Below are positions 47,490-58,479 of a DNA stretch of 64,000 nt, one piece after another. This stretch comes from Paragorgia papillata (lineage: Eukaryota > Cnidaria > Anthozoa > Scleralcyonacea > Coralliidae). The DNA lies in the NCBI GenBank assembly GCA_035771165.1, contig JAWNZC010000013.1, positions 2,384,501 through 2,448,500 on the forward strand, in the 5' to 3' direction. A model generated the notes under the pieces. It did no database searches, was not told where the DNA came from, and worked only from the letters and a program-made list of their open reading frames with translations. Both the position numbers and the translations under genes were made by a program. Every line of letters starts with the position of its first letter. Position 1 is the first letter of the stretch.

Positions 47490-49376
47490 CCAGAATAAAA
47501 GACTAATTCGAGCAGCTATCAATGAAACCGCTGATCTATCGCTGATTCAGCCTCCCTCTCCGTCCGTGGAAGAGTTTTTACTCCCCTCGTAATGTACGTA
47601 TAGCACTCAGAACTGTTTGCATCTAGTGTAACCTAAAGTTAACTGGAAGACACCGCCGACCTTACACTCATGCCACGAGCCCGGAAAAACCCCAGCAGCG
47701 TGTCAGCGTCGACACAATGTATGAGGGGGGTAATGGGGTATTTTGGTACTCCGTATTGGGGTAATTTAATTATTCGTTCAGTCATCTTTTTGCTGCCTCC
47801 CACCAGAGAGGCAGCACACTATTCTTGCATCTCTCTTGGGTTACCTATGCGTTACTCGTGCTCAGTCTTTTTGCCGAGCTATGTATGGCTGCGTATATCA
47901 ATTTTCGGATTTGGAGATTTGGAAATGTTGGTTCTGAACCCCCCTGACCATGCAACAGATGGGTATGATAGCAATAAAGAGCCTGGGTACGAGGATGCAG
48001 CAAAGTGCGCTACCACTTGGCGCTAAGTGGGGTCAATGACCATGTCTTTTATACTTGCTTGTGGAAGTATTCATCAAGGGCATGAACGTTTTAGTGGTCA
48101 GTCTCGAGGAAAACAGTGCTCTTTTATGAGTATCAGCGCTGTTAACAGCACAAACTATTCAAGTGAACGATTGGAATTCATCTACTATCGATCGAGTCTT
48201 AGTGCAAGGAGACAATATGTACTTGAATGCTTTTGCACAATGGTCTTATCCCACGTGAAGAATTGTTGTCGTTGAACAACCTACCAACTATTAACCAGGC
48301 AGCACTTCCTTGCTATAATAACTTCTAGTTATTAAACCTTTTTCTACCCTGTCATGGATGGCGTGCATCGTGCTTGTGGTGTATTTAATTGCTGGACGAC
48401 ATATTCCATTATTTCATCTGAATTTCATCCCGATAAGGGTCATAAGGGACCATGACGTCTAGCAATGTACATTGTGATCCCTTATCAGCATGGTCACATA
48501 ATCACAATGGCTCCCATGCAATATGGCGGACATGGCGGGAACTCTCAGCTCTCAGAGTCGAATGTTCAATAAATTTTGTGAATCCAAACGTAAAGTGAAA
48601 AATAAATTTGTTATTTTACGTGCTTCAGGATCACTGGATATTATTTCTGATGCTTCAGGATTGGTACCCCACCCACCCCACCCTGACGTGACCGCACTTT
48701 GGCAACTCGCTAGATTATTATATAGGACTTGCAGCTGCATGCTACTCAGTGCAACCAAGTCGCTACACAACATGTAATTAATAAACGTTCGAGTTTCTTC
48801 CGAAAATGATTTCCATTCACAATTCATAGGCGCGAAACAGCACTAAACGAAGTATATCATCAGACGGTGAAAATGAAAGATCAATTCGAGCAATTGATAA
48901 CGATCTGGCAACGGCTGAACATTGTTAATTGTGGCGATCCTAAGACGAATCGACTGTCGGCTTTCCAGCAAGCAGGCAGTGTTTCAAAATGCATCATTAA
49001 ACATTTTGAACTCGTCAAGACGTCAACTTGAACGCTGTATATGCATAGAAACAGCTAGAATATCGTTCAAATCTGATTGCAGTGATTCGAGCTGGGATTG
49101 GGACGAACATAAGAGAAACGTTAGTCGGTATATAGTCTGCGACGGCCTGTACGTTGTATACTCGAGATTCATGAGTTTGATTGACAGAGTGATAACCGAG
49201 ATAAAGCTAACAGTGAATAATGAATGTCGAAAAACAAAGACAGTGTTTGTATACGAAGTTGGTTGCGTAGCTTTCTTAATTTGACTATACGGCAGGTGCA
49301 CGACGGCTGGCCTGAAAATACAAAACAAAAATATCTGAACGTGTTGATCTACGGCGGAGTGAATATAAATCACAAA
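47490..49376. other. Upstream region of the KCTD-like gene
   Basis: ORFs of 118, 84 and 120 aa occur but show no domains. An imperfect palindrome at about 48425-48505 (AAGGGTCATAAGGGACCATG...GATCCCTTATCAGCATGGTC) is the clearest structure. The last few hundred bases are probably promoter and 5' UTR of the gene at 49377. Confidence 0.45.
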
Positions 49377-50165
49377 ATGATGAACTACACCGAGTTGTAC
49401 TCGTCGGACGAAGAACCAAGAGCGATACACCAACGACAAGAGACCTCGGTGCTGCCCAAGAAGCTCTTTCCGGAGCACATCGAGTTGAACGTCGGTGGGA
49501 AATTGTACAACACAACAGTCACAACGCTCACTCGACTTCCGAATAATCTCATCGAGAGGATGTTCACGGGTCAGTCAGCATTGTCGAAGGATTCCAAGGG
49601 AAGGTACTTTATCGATCGCGACGGCGAGATATTCGGGCACGTCTTGAACTTCCTCCGTACGCGAACGCTGACCCTTCGAGAGGACTTCGAGGATCTCGAT
49701 GGTCTGATGCAAGAGGCGGAATATTACGAGCTTAACGACTTAAAGCGCTTGATTCAAAGTCATGCAATGTCCAAGAGAAGATTACGGGTATGGAAGCCGA
49801 CGAGTGGTCACATTTCGTTGCACGTCAGGGCGAACTTCGCCATAACGGTTGGACGAAACGCACAGGTCGAGCATCCGTTTCGAAAGATCCAACGGATCTT
49901 CGTCAGTGGGAAGGTCTCGCTTTGCCAAGAAGTGTTCGAAAAAGACCTAAACGAAACCAGGGAGTCTCTTCCGAACACGTCTAGATACACCAACAGGCTT
50001 TTTCTACGGCATACTCAACTGGAGAAGGCATTCAATCAACTCGGGGGCCATGGTTTCCGGTTGATAAACGGCGATGGGGACGGCGTCGGCGCTCCGTTTT
50101 CAAGCAGGCAACCACGCATGGAAGGAGACTGGAGCCATTTTAGCATTTTCATTTTCTTTCGCTAA
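49377..50165 (+). CDS. KCTD12: KCTD8/12/16-like BTB (T1) protein, single exon
   Basis: The 262-aa reading frame has no intron. The start chosen is the first ATG (MMNYTELYSSDEEP, context AAAATG); the frame stays open 51 codons further upstream from another ATG at 49224, whose sequence is not family-like. A T1/BTB domain covers about residues 33-127: HIELNVGGKLYNTT, the FIDRDGEIFGHVLNFLRT block and the EAEYYELNDL block. A C-terminal H1-type domain (about 145-262) has ITVGRNAQ, FRKIQRIFVSGK and EVFEKDLNETRE, matching the H1 domain of KCTD8, KCTD12 and KCTD16. Those proteins form pentamers on GABA-B receptor tails and shape G-protein signalling. The three vertebrate genes arose by duplication, so the symbol is nominal. 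A single-exon coding region also fits this subfamily. Confidence 0.93.
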   Translation: MMNYTELYSSDEEPRAIHQRQETSVLPKKLFPEHIELNVGGKLYNTTVTTLTRLPNNLIERMFTGQSALSKDSKGRYFIDRDGEIFGHVLNFLRTRTLTLREDFEDLDGLMQEAEYYELNDLKRLIQSHAMSKRRLRVWKPTSGHISLHVRANFAITVGRNAQVEHPFRKIQRIFVSGKVSLCQEVFEKDLNETRESLPNTSRYTNRLFLRHTQLEKAFNQLGGHGFRLINGDGDGVGAPFSSRQPRMEGDWSHFSIFIFFR

Positions 50166-50399
50166 CGGAGTTCTCAGTACACGGTTGAAGAAATTATAAC
50201 GACTAATATAAACACGTTTATCCTAAAGTCATACATAGAGACATAGTTTTGTAGATTTAGCAAATTGCCAAACGGCGTCTGAGTACAAGTCACGTCTCCG
50301 GCTTACGGGGGAGGAAGTGTTAAAATAATACTTTATGCTTCGTGTTCAGTTATAAGCTCTGGCAAACGGCAGACTTTGATTTTGTTACCATAGTTTTTC

Positions 50400-50570
50400 T
50401 TATATTGTATGTTAGCTCGGATATTAGAATTGAGTGTAAATGCATCTTCGAGCTATTTTACTCAGAAAACTTTTCTGAAACATTTGTGAGTTCACAAGCG
50501 AGACTCGAACCCACAACCTTCTGATCGCCAGTGAGATGCTCTAACCATTGAGCTACCCAGATGATTTGAA
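50400..50570 (-). repeat. tRNA-derived SINE (GTAGCTC family), best preserved copy
   Basis: On the minus strand it reads GGTAGCTCAATGGTTAGAGC (box A), ATCTCACTGGCGATCAGAAG, GTTGTGGGTTCGAGTCTCGC (box B), then CTGAGTAAAATAGCTCGAAG and CTCAATTCTAATATCCGAG. The head is about 75 nt and the body about 95 nt. No CCA or intact acceptor stem is seen, so it is not a tRNA gene. Confidence 0.7.
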
Positions 50571-50624
50571 GGTACTGTAGGTTGAGATTGATGTAAGACA
50601 TGCAACATGCATATATCATCACGG

Positions 50625-50740
50625 TAGCTCAATGGTTAGAGCGTCTCACCAGCCGGCGATCAGAAGGTTATGGGTTAATTCGAGTCCCGGCTCGGAAACT
50701 CAGAAATTCAGTTTCTGAGTAAAATAGCACTAAATAGTTC
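50625..50740 (+). repeat. tRNA-derived SINE (GTAGCTC family), opposite strand
   Basis: GGTAGCTCAATGGTTAGAGC, GATCAGAAGGTTATGGG and TTCGAGTCCCGGCTCGG, then TTTCTGAGTAAAATAGCAC. It forms an inverted pair with the copy at 50400, about 55 bp apart. Confidence 0.7.
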
Positions 50741-51245
50741 CTTCTGCCACTCGCCACATTGCGTTTAGCTTTTTATGGTTATTTTACGTTTTAGTTTAAC
50801 GAAAGACTTTAGTTCAAGGTTTCTTCTTGTGATTGAGTGCATTTTGTCTGTGCCTGCAGCTGTTTGTCGTTGTGAGCGTCAAGATTAATAAACTCTACTG
50901 AGCGAGAAGAATATAGGAGGGATGAGGAAACTTAAGAAACTTTGAAAGTTTGTAAATATAATTTGTAAATATGTAACAAATATTCCTTTTTCCTTTTTTC
51001 TCTGTAAAACCCGCGCAATTCAGTCCTTGTTTAAGCTGCCATGTAGTTTTTTTTATTAAAGTTAAGTATCAAAGTAAATTATGCCTGCATGCATGCCTAA
51101 CTCGCTGGAAAGCACCGAGTAAAGAGCCTGGGTATGAATGACAATGTCTAGGCAAAAACTGTAATAAGTACTGATCATTACGGTGGACATTATATTCAAA
51201 TACGGACTATAGTTGTAAATGTAAAATTGTAAACGTTAAAGCTAG

Positions 51246-51709
51246 TACACGCGTAAAAACGCACAACTTGTTCACGGTGGTCAACAGGCGTGAACAATGT
51301 TGTGCTGCTCGCCGTGAACAAGTTGTCAACAATTAGTTGTTCACTTATGGTTCGAACAACTTGTTCACGGATAAATCAACAGTCATGAACAAGTTGTTCC
51401 AACAGCACTTTTTTAATAATAGCCAACGTTGCTCGCACATGATACAACATGTTGTAACAGCATGACGAAATAACAACGATGAACAACAATGTTACAACAA
51501 TGGTGAACATGGTTGATGTATCAACACGTTCTTCGGTTGTTACAACATGCGTGAACAACGGTTGTTGTTTCATGAAGCTGTAACAACTTGTTGAAACAAT
51601 GATGAACAATGTTGTCCATTTATCAATGTTGTTCACATATGTCAACAAGTTGTTACAGCATTGTTCTGGCAACAATGCTGTAACAACTTGCGAGATTTTT
51701 ACGCGTGTA
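51246..51709. mobile_element. TACACGCG MITE, complete copy
   Basis: It begins TACACGCGTAAAAACGC and ends GATTTTTACGCGTGTA. The interior is a degenerate array of AACAAGTTGT, GTTGTTC and TGTAACAAC units. Related elements are at 4917 and 47081. Confidence 0.78.
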
Positions 51710-51721
51710 GTCGGTAGAGCA

Positions 51722-51860
51722 GAGCATGAGTGGAGATGAGAGGAGAGAAAATATGAGGATAGGCGATGTGAGTGGAGTGGAGTGGGGTTGGAGTGGAGTG
51801 GGGCGGAGCGGAGGCGTGAAGTGGAGTGCACGTGGGGACGAGTGGAGTGGAGACGTGAAG
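51722..51860. repeat. GGAGT-type array
   Basis: GAGTGGAGTGGAGTGGGG-type units with variants, followed directly by GGCCTTCGCTCGAAACGTT, a fragment of the hammerhead-like repeat, and its companion CAACACTGCCTACGCAGCA near 51950. Confidence 0.65.
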
Positions 51861-52035
51861 CGGCCTTCGCTCGAAACGTTACAAACTACGTTCAATATAT
51901 TCGGCAGCACTCAAACCTTATTTTTATTTCGATCTGTATTTCAACACTGCCTACGCAGCACTGCACTATATTTATTTCACTGTTTCGGAGTGGAGTAGAG
52001 TTGCATTTTGTATGACATATTATAACATGCAGTAA

Positions 52036-52140
52036 GTAGCTCAATATGGTTAGAGCGTCTCACCACGGTTAATAAGAGGTTGAATGTTTCATTGCTGCTT
52101 AAAGCACAGAAAGTCAGAAACATTTTCTAAGTATATTTGA
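52036..52140 (+). repeat. Decayed tRNA-derived SINE head
   Basis: AGTAGCTCAATATGGTTAGAGCG and GTCTCACCACGG match the GTAGCTC family. The box B region is degraded (GAGGTTGAATGTTTC). Confidence 0.5.
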
Positions 52141-52142
52141 GC

Positions 52143-52905
52143 TTAATGGGCAATAGCACTGAAAATTAAGTTTGTCTAATTTGAAAGAACTCATAAAATT
52201 GTGATAGAACATCCTTTACAACTTTTTTGTATCTCTCTTCGTTTTCAAGATATTTCAATATGTTTGTACCCTGCGAGCAGAGCTTTCTTTTCCTTATTTC
52301 TTCGCTGAGAGAGAGGAAGAAAAGTAGGCTCTGCTGTATTCGTGTTTGGCTTCGTCCAAGATTTAGGACGAAGTAACCCGTTTAAGACCCGCTTAACCGG
52401 TTCTCGTTTTGTTTTCTGCTCTGATTAGGACTGGGTTCGAGATTGCAACCAAGCAACTGACAGGCATGCACAATGGAAACCAGTCACGAATACAGCAGAG
52501 CCTACACTTCTTCCTCTCTCTCAGCGAAAGAAGGCTCTGCTCGCAGGGTAATTTGTTTGATATGTAAATGAAATGGGCTCTGACGTCAGTTGTGGATTTT
52601 CACAAGTAGCAAAACCAGTTATATCTCTAAGTTTGTTCAGCGAAATCATTTGAAACTGTGTACATAAAAACTCCTTGCGACGCTGAACATTTCATGTTAG
52701 ATATGTAAGTGATTTTGCTCTGAATGAAAATATTTTACCTCACTCCTGACGTCAGAGACCATCTCATTTACATATCAAAGAAATTGAAATATCTTGAAAA
52801 CGCAGAAAGATACGAAAAAGTTCTAAAGGATCTTCTATTACAATTTTATGAGTTCTTTCAAATTATTAGACAAACTTAATTTTTACTGATGCCAATCCCC
52901 TTTAA
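52143..52905. mobile_element. Long-TIR MITE, TTAA family, copy E, with nested element
   Basis: The outer ends are TTAA-TGGGCAATAGCAC and GATGCCAATCCCC-TTTAA, and the arms share AAAATTAAGTTTGTCTAA with the other copies. A second element, TA-CCCTGCGAGCAGAGC...GCTCTGCTCGCAGGG-TA (52269-52548), is inserted in the left arm with a TA duplication. Confidence 0.78.
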
Positions 52906-53229
52906 CAATCGTCTGTCACGTTTACTTGGACCTCCCACTCCAAAGCTAGCCACGTTGACTTAGTTTGGATGTCAATATTTTTCGACTTGACGTGTCCAGT
53001 GGGCAACGTAGACTAGTTCATTGCCTTTTTTTTTTGCAAGCTGGCGTTACTATGTGACATGAGGCAAGAGTTGAGAGGTATAATTATGTGTCAGTTCATG
53101 ACAGCGCTTGCGGCAGTAACGTAATTAATTAATTATTAAAACTTTAAAAGTATAACGAGGCTTTCAGTAGCTGCCCGATTCATAAGAAAAAGACATATGT
53201 TGACGGAGAGAAATTGATAAACAGCAAAT

Positions 53230-53523
53230 ATGACACATCAGCTGAAGTCGTTTTATCAAAAATTAAAACAACTGTTATCAAAATGCAGAGATTTTGTCTT
53301 TTACACGCTCAAAGTAATGGTCCGACAGCTTCAGACGATAAGGCCACGGAAGGTTCAAGAAGTACATACTATCTACGACGTGTCGGGAAGACGAAGCGCC
53401 ATTTGCCTCGAAATAGAAAAGGGCGTCTATTCGAAAACGAAAAGCGGTTTCGATGTACTAATGTATGATTATCATTTCTACATGGTATTGGAGGATAGAC
53501 TTCCGTTGTTTGGTCTAGCCTAG
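53230..53523 (+). CDS. Small protein of unknown function, 97 aa
   Basis: The ORF starts MTHQLKSFYQKLKQ and ends DRLPLFGLA, followed by TAG. It is not repetitive and its composition is protein-like: a basic N-terminal half that could be helical and a C-terminal half with charged and aromatic residues (YDYHFYMVLED). No signal peptide, membrane helix or known motif is recognised. It could be an internal exon or a lineage-specific gene; it could also be chance. An overlapping frame (53214-53468) is less convincing. Confidence 0.35.
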   Translation: MTHQLKSFYQKLKQLLSKCRDFVFYTLKVMVRQLQTIRPRKVQEVHTIYDVSGRRSAICLEIEKGVYSKTKSGFDVLMYDYHFYMVLEDRLPLFGLA

Positions 53524-53639
53524 CTTCACGACGAAGGGATCTACGAGTGCTTTAAGAGGGAAATTTGTTGCTTCAGTCAAGTATATAACAGACGAACAGA
53601 ACACAATAATATGCCTACAGTAATATACTATTTGTAAAG

Positions 53640-54460
53640 GTTAATGTGCTGCCGAAAAAGGACTAAAGTTTTCAGTGGCGCAACTAGGCATAGATTACTT
53701 CGGGGGCCCTTTCCAGGCAGGGCCATATAGCCACCATTTTTTTTTTTTTTATTATTTAAACATATATATTAATAACGTTTACCCAAGAGCAATGCATGAA
53801 GCTCATCGAAGGGGCTTACGTTACCACCAATTTGGAGTTAGTCCCGCGATACTACAAATGACCGCGAAGCGATTGCCCAAAGTCACAGAATAGAAATCAA
53901 CCAGAATTCTAACTAATAGAAAGTTGGAGGTTTTAAAATGGTTTGAAACGTTAAGCCTGTTTTTCAGTCATCGCACAAGATGGTTCGCAGCTCGCTGCGA
54001 GTATTTGCATCTAATTAAAAATGACTCATAGCAAAAAAACAAGCACTGCGAGTTGTTTTTAATTAGATGCATTTTACCTATCATTCCCACCCTGTAGTTG
54101 CGCCACTGAACGTTTCGATCAAAAACATAATTGTGTAAAATTTATACAACCGCGCCAAAGAATTGTGATTATTAATTCCTATATTATTAGTCATCAGGAT
54201 AGAATAAAATAATACTTGAAGTAAGCGAAGTTGGTTTAATAGGAAAGGAATGACATGTATACGCCAATTTATAATTAAACGGTAAAAAACATCTTGAATA
54301 CGAAACTCTGTAAAATGCATATAACCGCGGGTTGAAGAATTGTGATTAATTCTGTTATTAGCCATCAGACTATATATATATAGACAACTGAAATAGAGTA
54401 ATAAAATAGATTTATGTTTAAACATGCAGCGTCTGTTTCTTGAATAGTCAGATGGCTGTG
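53640..54460. other. Repeat-bearing intergenic stretch
   Basis: AAGCCTGTTTTTCAGTCATCG at 53954 and TTCGCAGCTCGCTGCGAG match the outer element at 46953. GTTGCGCCACTGAACGTTTC (54100) and CAGTGGCGCAACTAG (53674) are an inverted pair spanning about 440 bp. No gene is recognised. Confidence 0.5.
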
Positions 54461-54673
54461 AAAAATTGTGACAGCTATGATTGAGTACATGGGCCTATAT
54501 TAGGGTCGTTTAAACGAGAGCCGATAAGACGCGGCTTGAGCCTGTTTTCCATCTCGCTGCGAGTATTTGCACCTAATTATAAATTACTCTAATAAATAAT
54601 TATAAATAATTAATAAATAAATAAATAATTGATGCAAGTGAGCTGCGAACCAGTTTCTGCGATGACTGAGTTT

Positions 54674-54985
54674 AAGCATAGTCAATCGAGATATGGTCTG
54701 GAAACTCAGCTAAAGTCTTTGGTCTATCTTTTTGTTCGCCTTTATGCATTTTTGTGCAAGGTGCACGGTCACTGAACACATTGTATTTTAGTATAATGAA
54801 CGAATTGTCCAATAGCAACGTTTCAGTTCAGTTCAATCACTCAACCGTGTTATTTAAATATTAATAAACCTAAAACAAAGGATGTGCACGGTGTAAGGTA
54901 CGGTTCAACATAAAATCCCAGCTCATTATAGGCGCTTTGAAGTTTGACGAGTTTCCAGACCATATCTCGATTGACTATGCTTGAA
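54674..54985. mobile_element. MITE with CATAGTCAATCGAG ends (GTGCAC family)
   Basis: The ends are CATAGTCAATCGAGATATGG-TCTGGAAACTC and its complement GAGTTTCCAGACC-ATATCTCGATTGACTATG. The body has TGCACGGTCACTGAACAC and GTGCACGGTGTAAGG. Parts of it recur at 28376, 32941, 37400, 39421 and, as a 75-bp deletion form, at 57003-57080. Confidence 0.72.
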
Positions 54986-55550
54986 TCGGCTTGAATGTCT
55001 CCCCAATTTGATTCATCTAAACACGATTTGACTTGAAAATGATTTGATACGCTGGGTTGCACGTTACGTCATGGCGGCCAAGTTGGTTGGCAGGTACAAA
55101 AGAATATTATACTAGATACTATTGCACCTACCAACCACTGATCTCGAAATAAAACTGGATTAAGCATCTATTGTTTACAAAATGAAGCCGGAAGTCACCC
55201 ATTACTAAGGGACCAAGTGATGGTCTTTCTAGCGTATTCTGGCACCGATATAAACATTTTGTTGAATGAGATGCTGAATCTTTGAAAGAAAATATAGTTC
55301 AATATTCTTTTTTGGTACAGAAGACGTTTTAAGAAGACATAAAGACATTTTTCAGCATGTTTGGTCCCTTAGTAATTACGGATTTCTTTTGTTTAGCTGG
55401 CTTCATTTTATGAACCAGTGGACAATAGGTTGCACTATCCAGTTTTATTTCGAGATCAGTGCTACCAACCAACATGGCCGCTGTGTCTTTGTCCTCTAAA
55501 TCTCAGGGGATTGATACCTGATTTCGGTTCGGTTGTAGTGTTTTACTATA

Positions 55551-55844
55551 CAGGGTGAATAAAAAAAAACTGATGCCTTTCATATTCAAATTAGCCGCAT
55601 AGCGGCTGTAATTTGACAGAAGTTCCCTAAATATCTCATGGGTATACGAAGCCGATATCAAATAAGTGAACCCTAAATATCTCATGGGTATACGAAGCAT
55701 ATCAAATAAGTGAATATCAAATAAATGAACCTTATTTGATATGCTTCGTATACCCATGAGATATTTAGGGAACTTCTGTCAAATTACAGCCGCTATGCGG
55801 CTAATTTGAATATGAAAGGCATCAGTTTTTTTTTATTCACCCTG
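55551..55844. mobile_element. 294-bp near-perfect palindromic MITE, mariner-like
   Basis: TA flanks CAGGGTGAATAAAAAAAAAC and GTTTTTTTTTATTCACCCTG (one A/T length difference). The arms continue through ATGCCTTTCATATTCAAATT and TAGCCGCATAGCGGCTG to GCTTCGTATACCCATGAG with almost no mismatch. A short tandem duplication (AAATATCTCATGGGTATACG) lies near the centre. Confidence 0.88.
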
Positions 55845-55849
55845 TAGAT

Positions 55850-58030
55850 CGTTTTCATGAGTCCGGCCTGAGATTCAGTTCACGCCTGCTAGACAGAACT
55901 GAAGCAATTTCACCTCTTAAACTCATCGTTGTTTTAAATGAGATTGGTGTCATATCCACATAAAATAATGATTCTCCGGCGGTCATGAGCTGTAAGGCAA
56001 TTGACACAAATCTTGGAGTAACAGCGAAACCAAGTCTATACATGTAGTTTCAAGGCCGCGGCCTCATGCCATAAACAAGAACCGAAATGCAAAATTCAGG
56101 CCAGTCCGAGTTCAGGCCGCCCTCACTCATGTAAATACCCCCTTGGTTTGGGCAATATGTATAGGTGCATCCTCTGTTTCATAAGAACGGACAAGTCTTG
56201 AATTCGAGAAAAATGGGTTAGACATACGGAAATACAAAATATGATCGCAGAACAATCGCCGACAGAATTACAACAATTCGCTATATATGGAAGCCAGGAT
56301 TTATATAGTTCAAAGTAAATCACTTTCCCCTAACGTGCATGCTCGGCATACTATTAAAAAGCTTTAATTTCTTAATGCGAGTGGCTGCGATAAATTTCCC
56401 AAACCTTTAATATCTTTTAACTAAGCATTACTGCCATTAGTGGCCACGGTAACAGAGACTTAACAGATAAAAAGAAAATAGTTAATAAACGGACAAAAAT
56501 CGCTTTTCTCCAGGCAAAACTTGAAATGCGTTTCCAAACTTATAGTTATAGGATTACAAGTAATATATCCAAACGAGTCAGTGTTCGTCGTCCTATTTCT
56601 AAATACAGCCAAGCAGATTGAAAATACAAGCTAAAGCCGATTTGTTTTTTAACCAGCTAGGCTGTATTTAGTCTATTTAGACAAGAGAACGAACAAGAGA
56701 CAATCGTTAAGAGACTGTTAAGAAATAATCGATCTCAAAGATTGCTAAATTTGAATGTAATCTTCCTCTGATTTCTAAATACTGATTAAATATTTATTTG
56801 CTTTGAATTATTAATTTCGTTCCACGGCTATTTCAGATCCAGTGAAGCACCTGTCAATCTGTCATGGGGTTATCTTAAGGCGGTTTTTTGCGCGCGGAGC
56901 GGAAATTTTCTTTGTCTTGTGATTTCTCTCTTGGGTGGAACTAATTAGAAAAGACAAAGCCGTGAAAATTCCGATCCGTGCGCAAAATTCCGCCTAGTGG
57001 AATCATAGTCAATCGAGATATGGTCTGGAAACTCAGCAAACTTCAAAGCGCCTATAATTATATTAACTCGATTGACTATGATCCTACTATCCTACTATCC
57101 AAGTTCGTAATTTACATTTATTTCATATTTAATATATTTATTAATAAATAATCCCGACAGGAGGAGAGTCCCGAATTTAATTGAGGGACTGGGCACAGTC
57201 TAGAATTTAATTTGATATCATATTTTGTTCAGGCGTCTATTACTCGCCGATTCTGTTCAGTCTGTTGTGCTGATTGACTTTGACTGATGAGAAATTCGAA
57301 AAGTAGCGAAAAGTGATTGTTTGTAAAAAAAGTAATCAATTACTTCACTACAGAAAAAATGTAGTTCGCTACAGCTACAACTACTGTTTTGAAAAAGTAG
57401 TCAAAAACTACTCGCTATACGTGAAAATTGTAGTTCGCTATAGTAGCAAGCTACAACTACTTCGCTATTCCCCACCCTTGCTGAGGAGGCATTAGGACAC
57501 GGTCAAAACAGTCAGGTTTTTCATATTATTATTATTGTATTACATTTTAAAAAAAACTTTCAATATTCCAGCTGTTAGGAGACTACTCATGCAATATCTT
57601 AAGTCTAGACCATAGACTTTTGTTCCAAAATGCACTAGTCGTGTTTTTCTGCGTTTTGAATCATTTTCACCGTTACATGCATGTATGGAAAGAGAGTTGA
57701 AACTTTAACCGTTTTTGTCAACGTCTAGATAATATGCCTGTAAAAACATATATATACGTATGCATTTGGAAGAGACCTTCTTGGATGATGGAACAAATAC
57801 GGTTATTAGACACTCTTCAAACAAAAACACCGCCTTGAGCCATTAAAGACAAATGTTCGCGCTGGCGGTACCCATTCTGTGATTACAATCATTCAACACA
57901 CCTCGGCGGTCACACAAAGTCGGCAGTCTTAAGGGCCCTGTTATACACGGTTTAATTTTTCATGCAAGTTGTCTCGCATGGCGTAATTGCGACCTCAAAT
58001 CAACTCAAATAACAACTAAACATTGTTTAT
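55850..58030. other. Intergenic, no gene recognised
   Basis: A 62-aa minus ORF at 56043-55855 ends in a repeat-like RRELNLRPDS tail. A 75-bp deletion form of the MITE at 54674 lies at 57003-57080. GTAGTTCGCTA/CAAAAACTACTCGC repeats occur near 57350-57460. Otherwise it is AT-rich unique sequence. Confidence 0.5.
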
Positions 58031-58038
58031 CATGCTGA

Positions 58039-58472
58039 GGGCCTGTTCACATGAGGCGAGTTATCTCGGGGGGTAGGGTTATCCCTATCCCCCGAGATAA
58101 CTCGGTGTTAGTTTTTTTTCCATGTTAAAAAAGTAAACCATTCACATGAGACCGAGATAACTCGGGGGATAGGGATAACTCGGTCGGAGCGATAGGGTAA
58201 CCCTAGCCCCCGAGTTATCCCTACCTCCATGTGAATGCTTTCACCCGAGTTATCTCGGGGGGTAGGGTCAACTTAGGCATGCGTATTTATGCTGTTGCTT
58301 GGGATAACTCGGGGTAACTCGGGGTGAAGCGTTCACATGAAGCTAGGGTTATCTCGGGGGCCAGGGACAACTCGGTAGTTGCGTTTTATCATGTGAAACA
58401 TGGTCAACTTTGACCCTAGCCCCCGAGTTATCCCTACCCCCCAAGATAACCCGGTCTCATGTGAACAGGCCC
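58039..58472. mobile_element. GGGCCTGTTCACATG MITE, copy 2
   Basis: It runs from TGA-GGGCCTGTTCACATGAG to CTCATGTGAACAGGCCC-TCA and is nearly identical to 21029-21456 over its length, with a small GATAACTCGGGG duplication. The two copies, 37 kb apart, imply recent movement. Confidence 0.87.
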
Positions 58473-58479
58473 TCAGATG

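Noticed and set aside
47670..48026. 118-aa ORF as a candidate gene
   Set aside because: No recognisable motif, mixed composition and no splice context; likely chance in the KCTD upstream region.
48922..49284. 120-aa ORF just upstream of the KCTD-like gene
   Set aside because: It overlaps the probable 5' UTR in another frame and shows no domain; it may be an upstream ORF at most.
50480..50570. Possible tRNA genes at 50480 (-) and 50621 (+)
   Set aside because: Box A and box B are recognisable, but acceptor and anticodon stems do not form and the same sequence with a fixed body recurs elsewhere, so these are SINEs.
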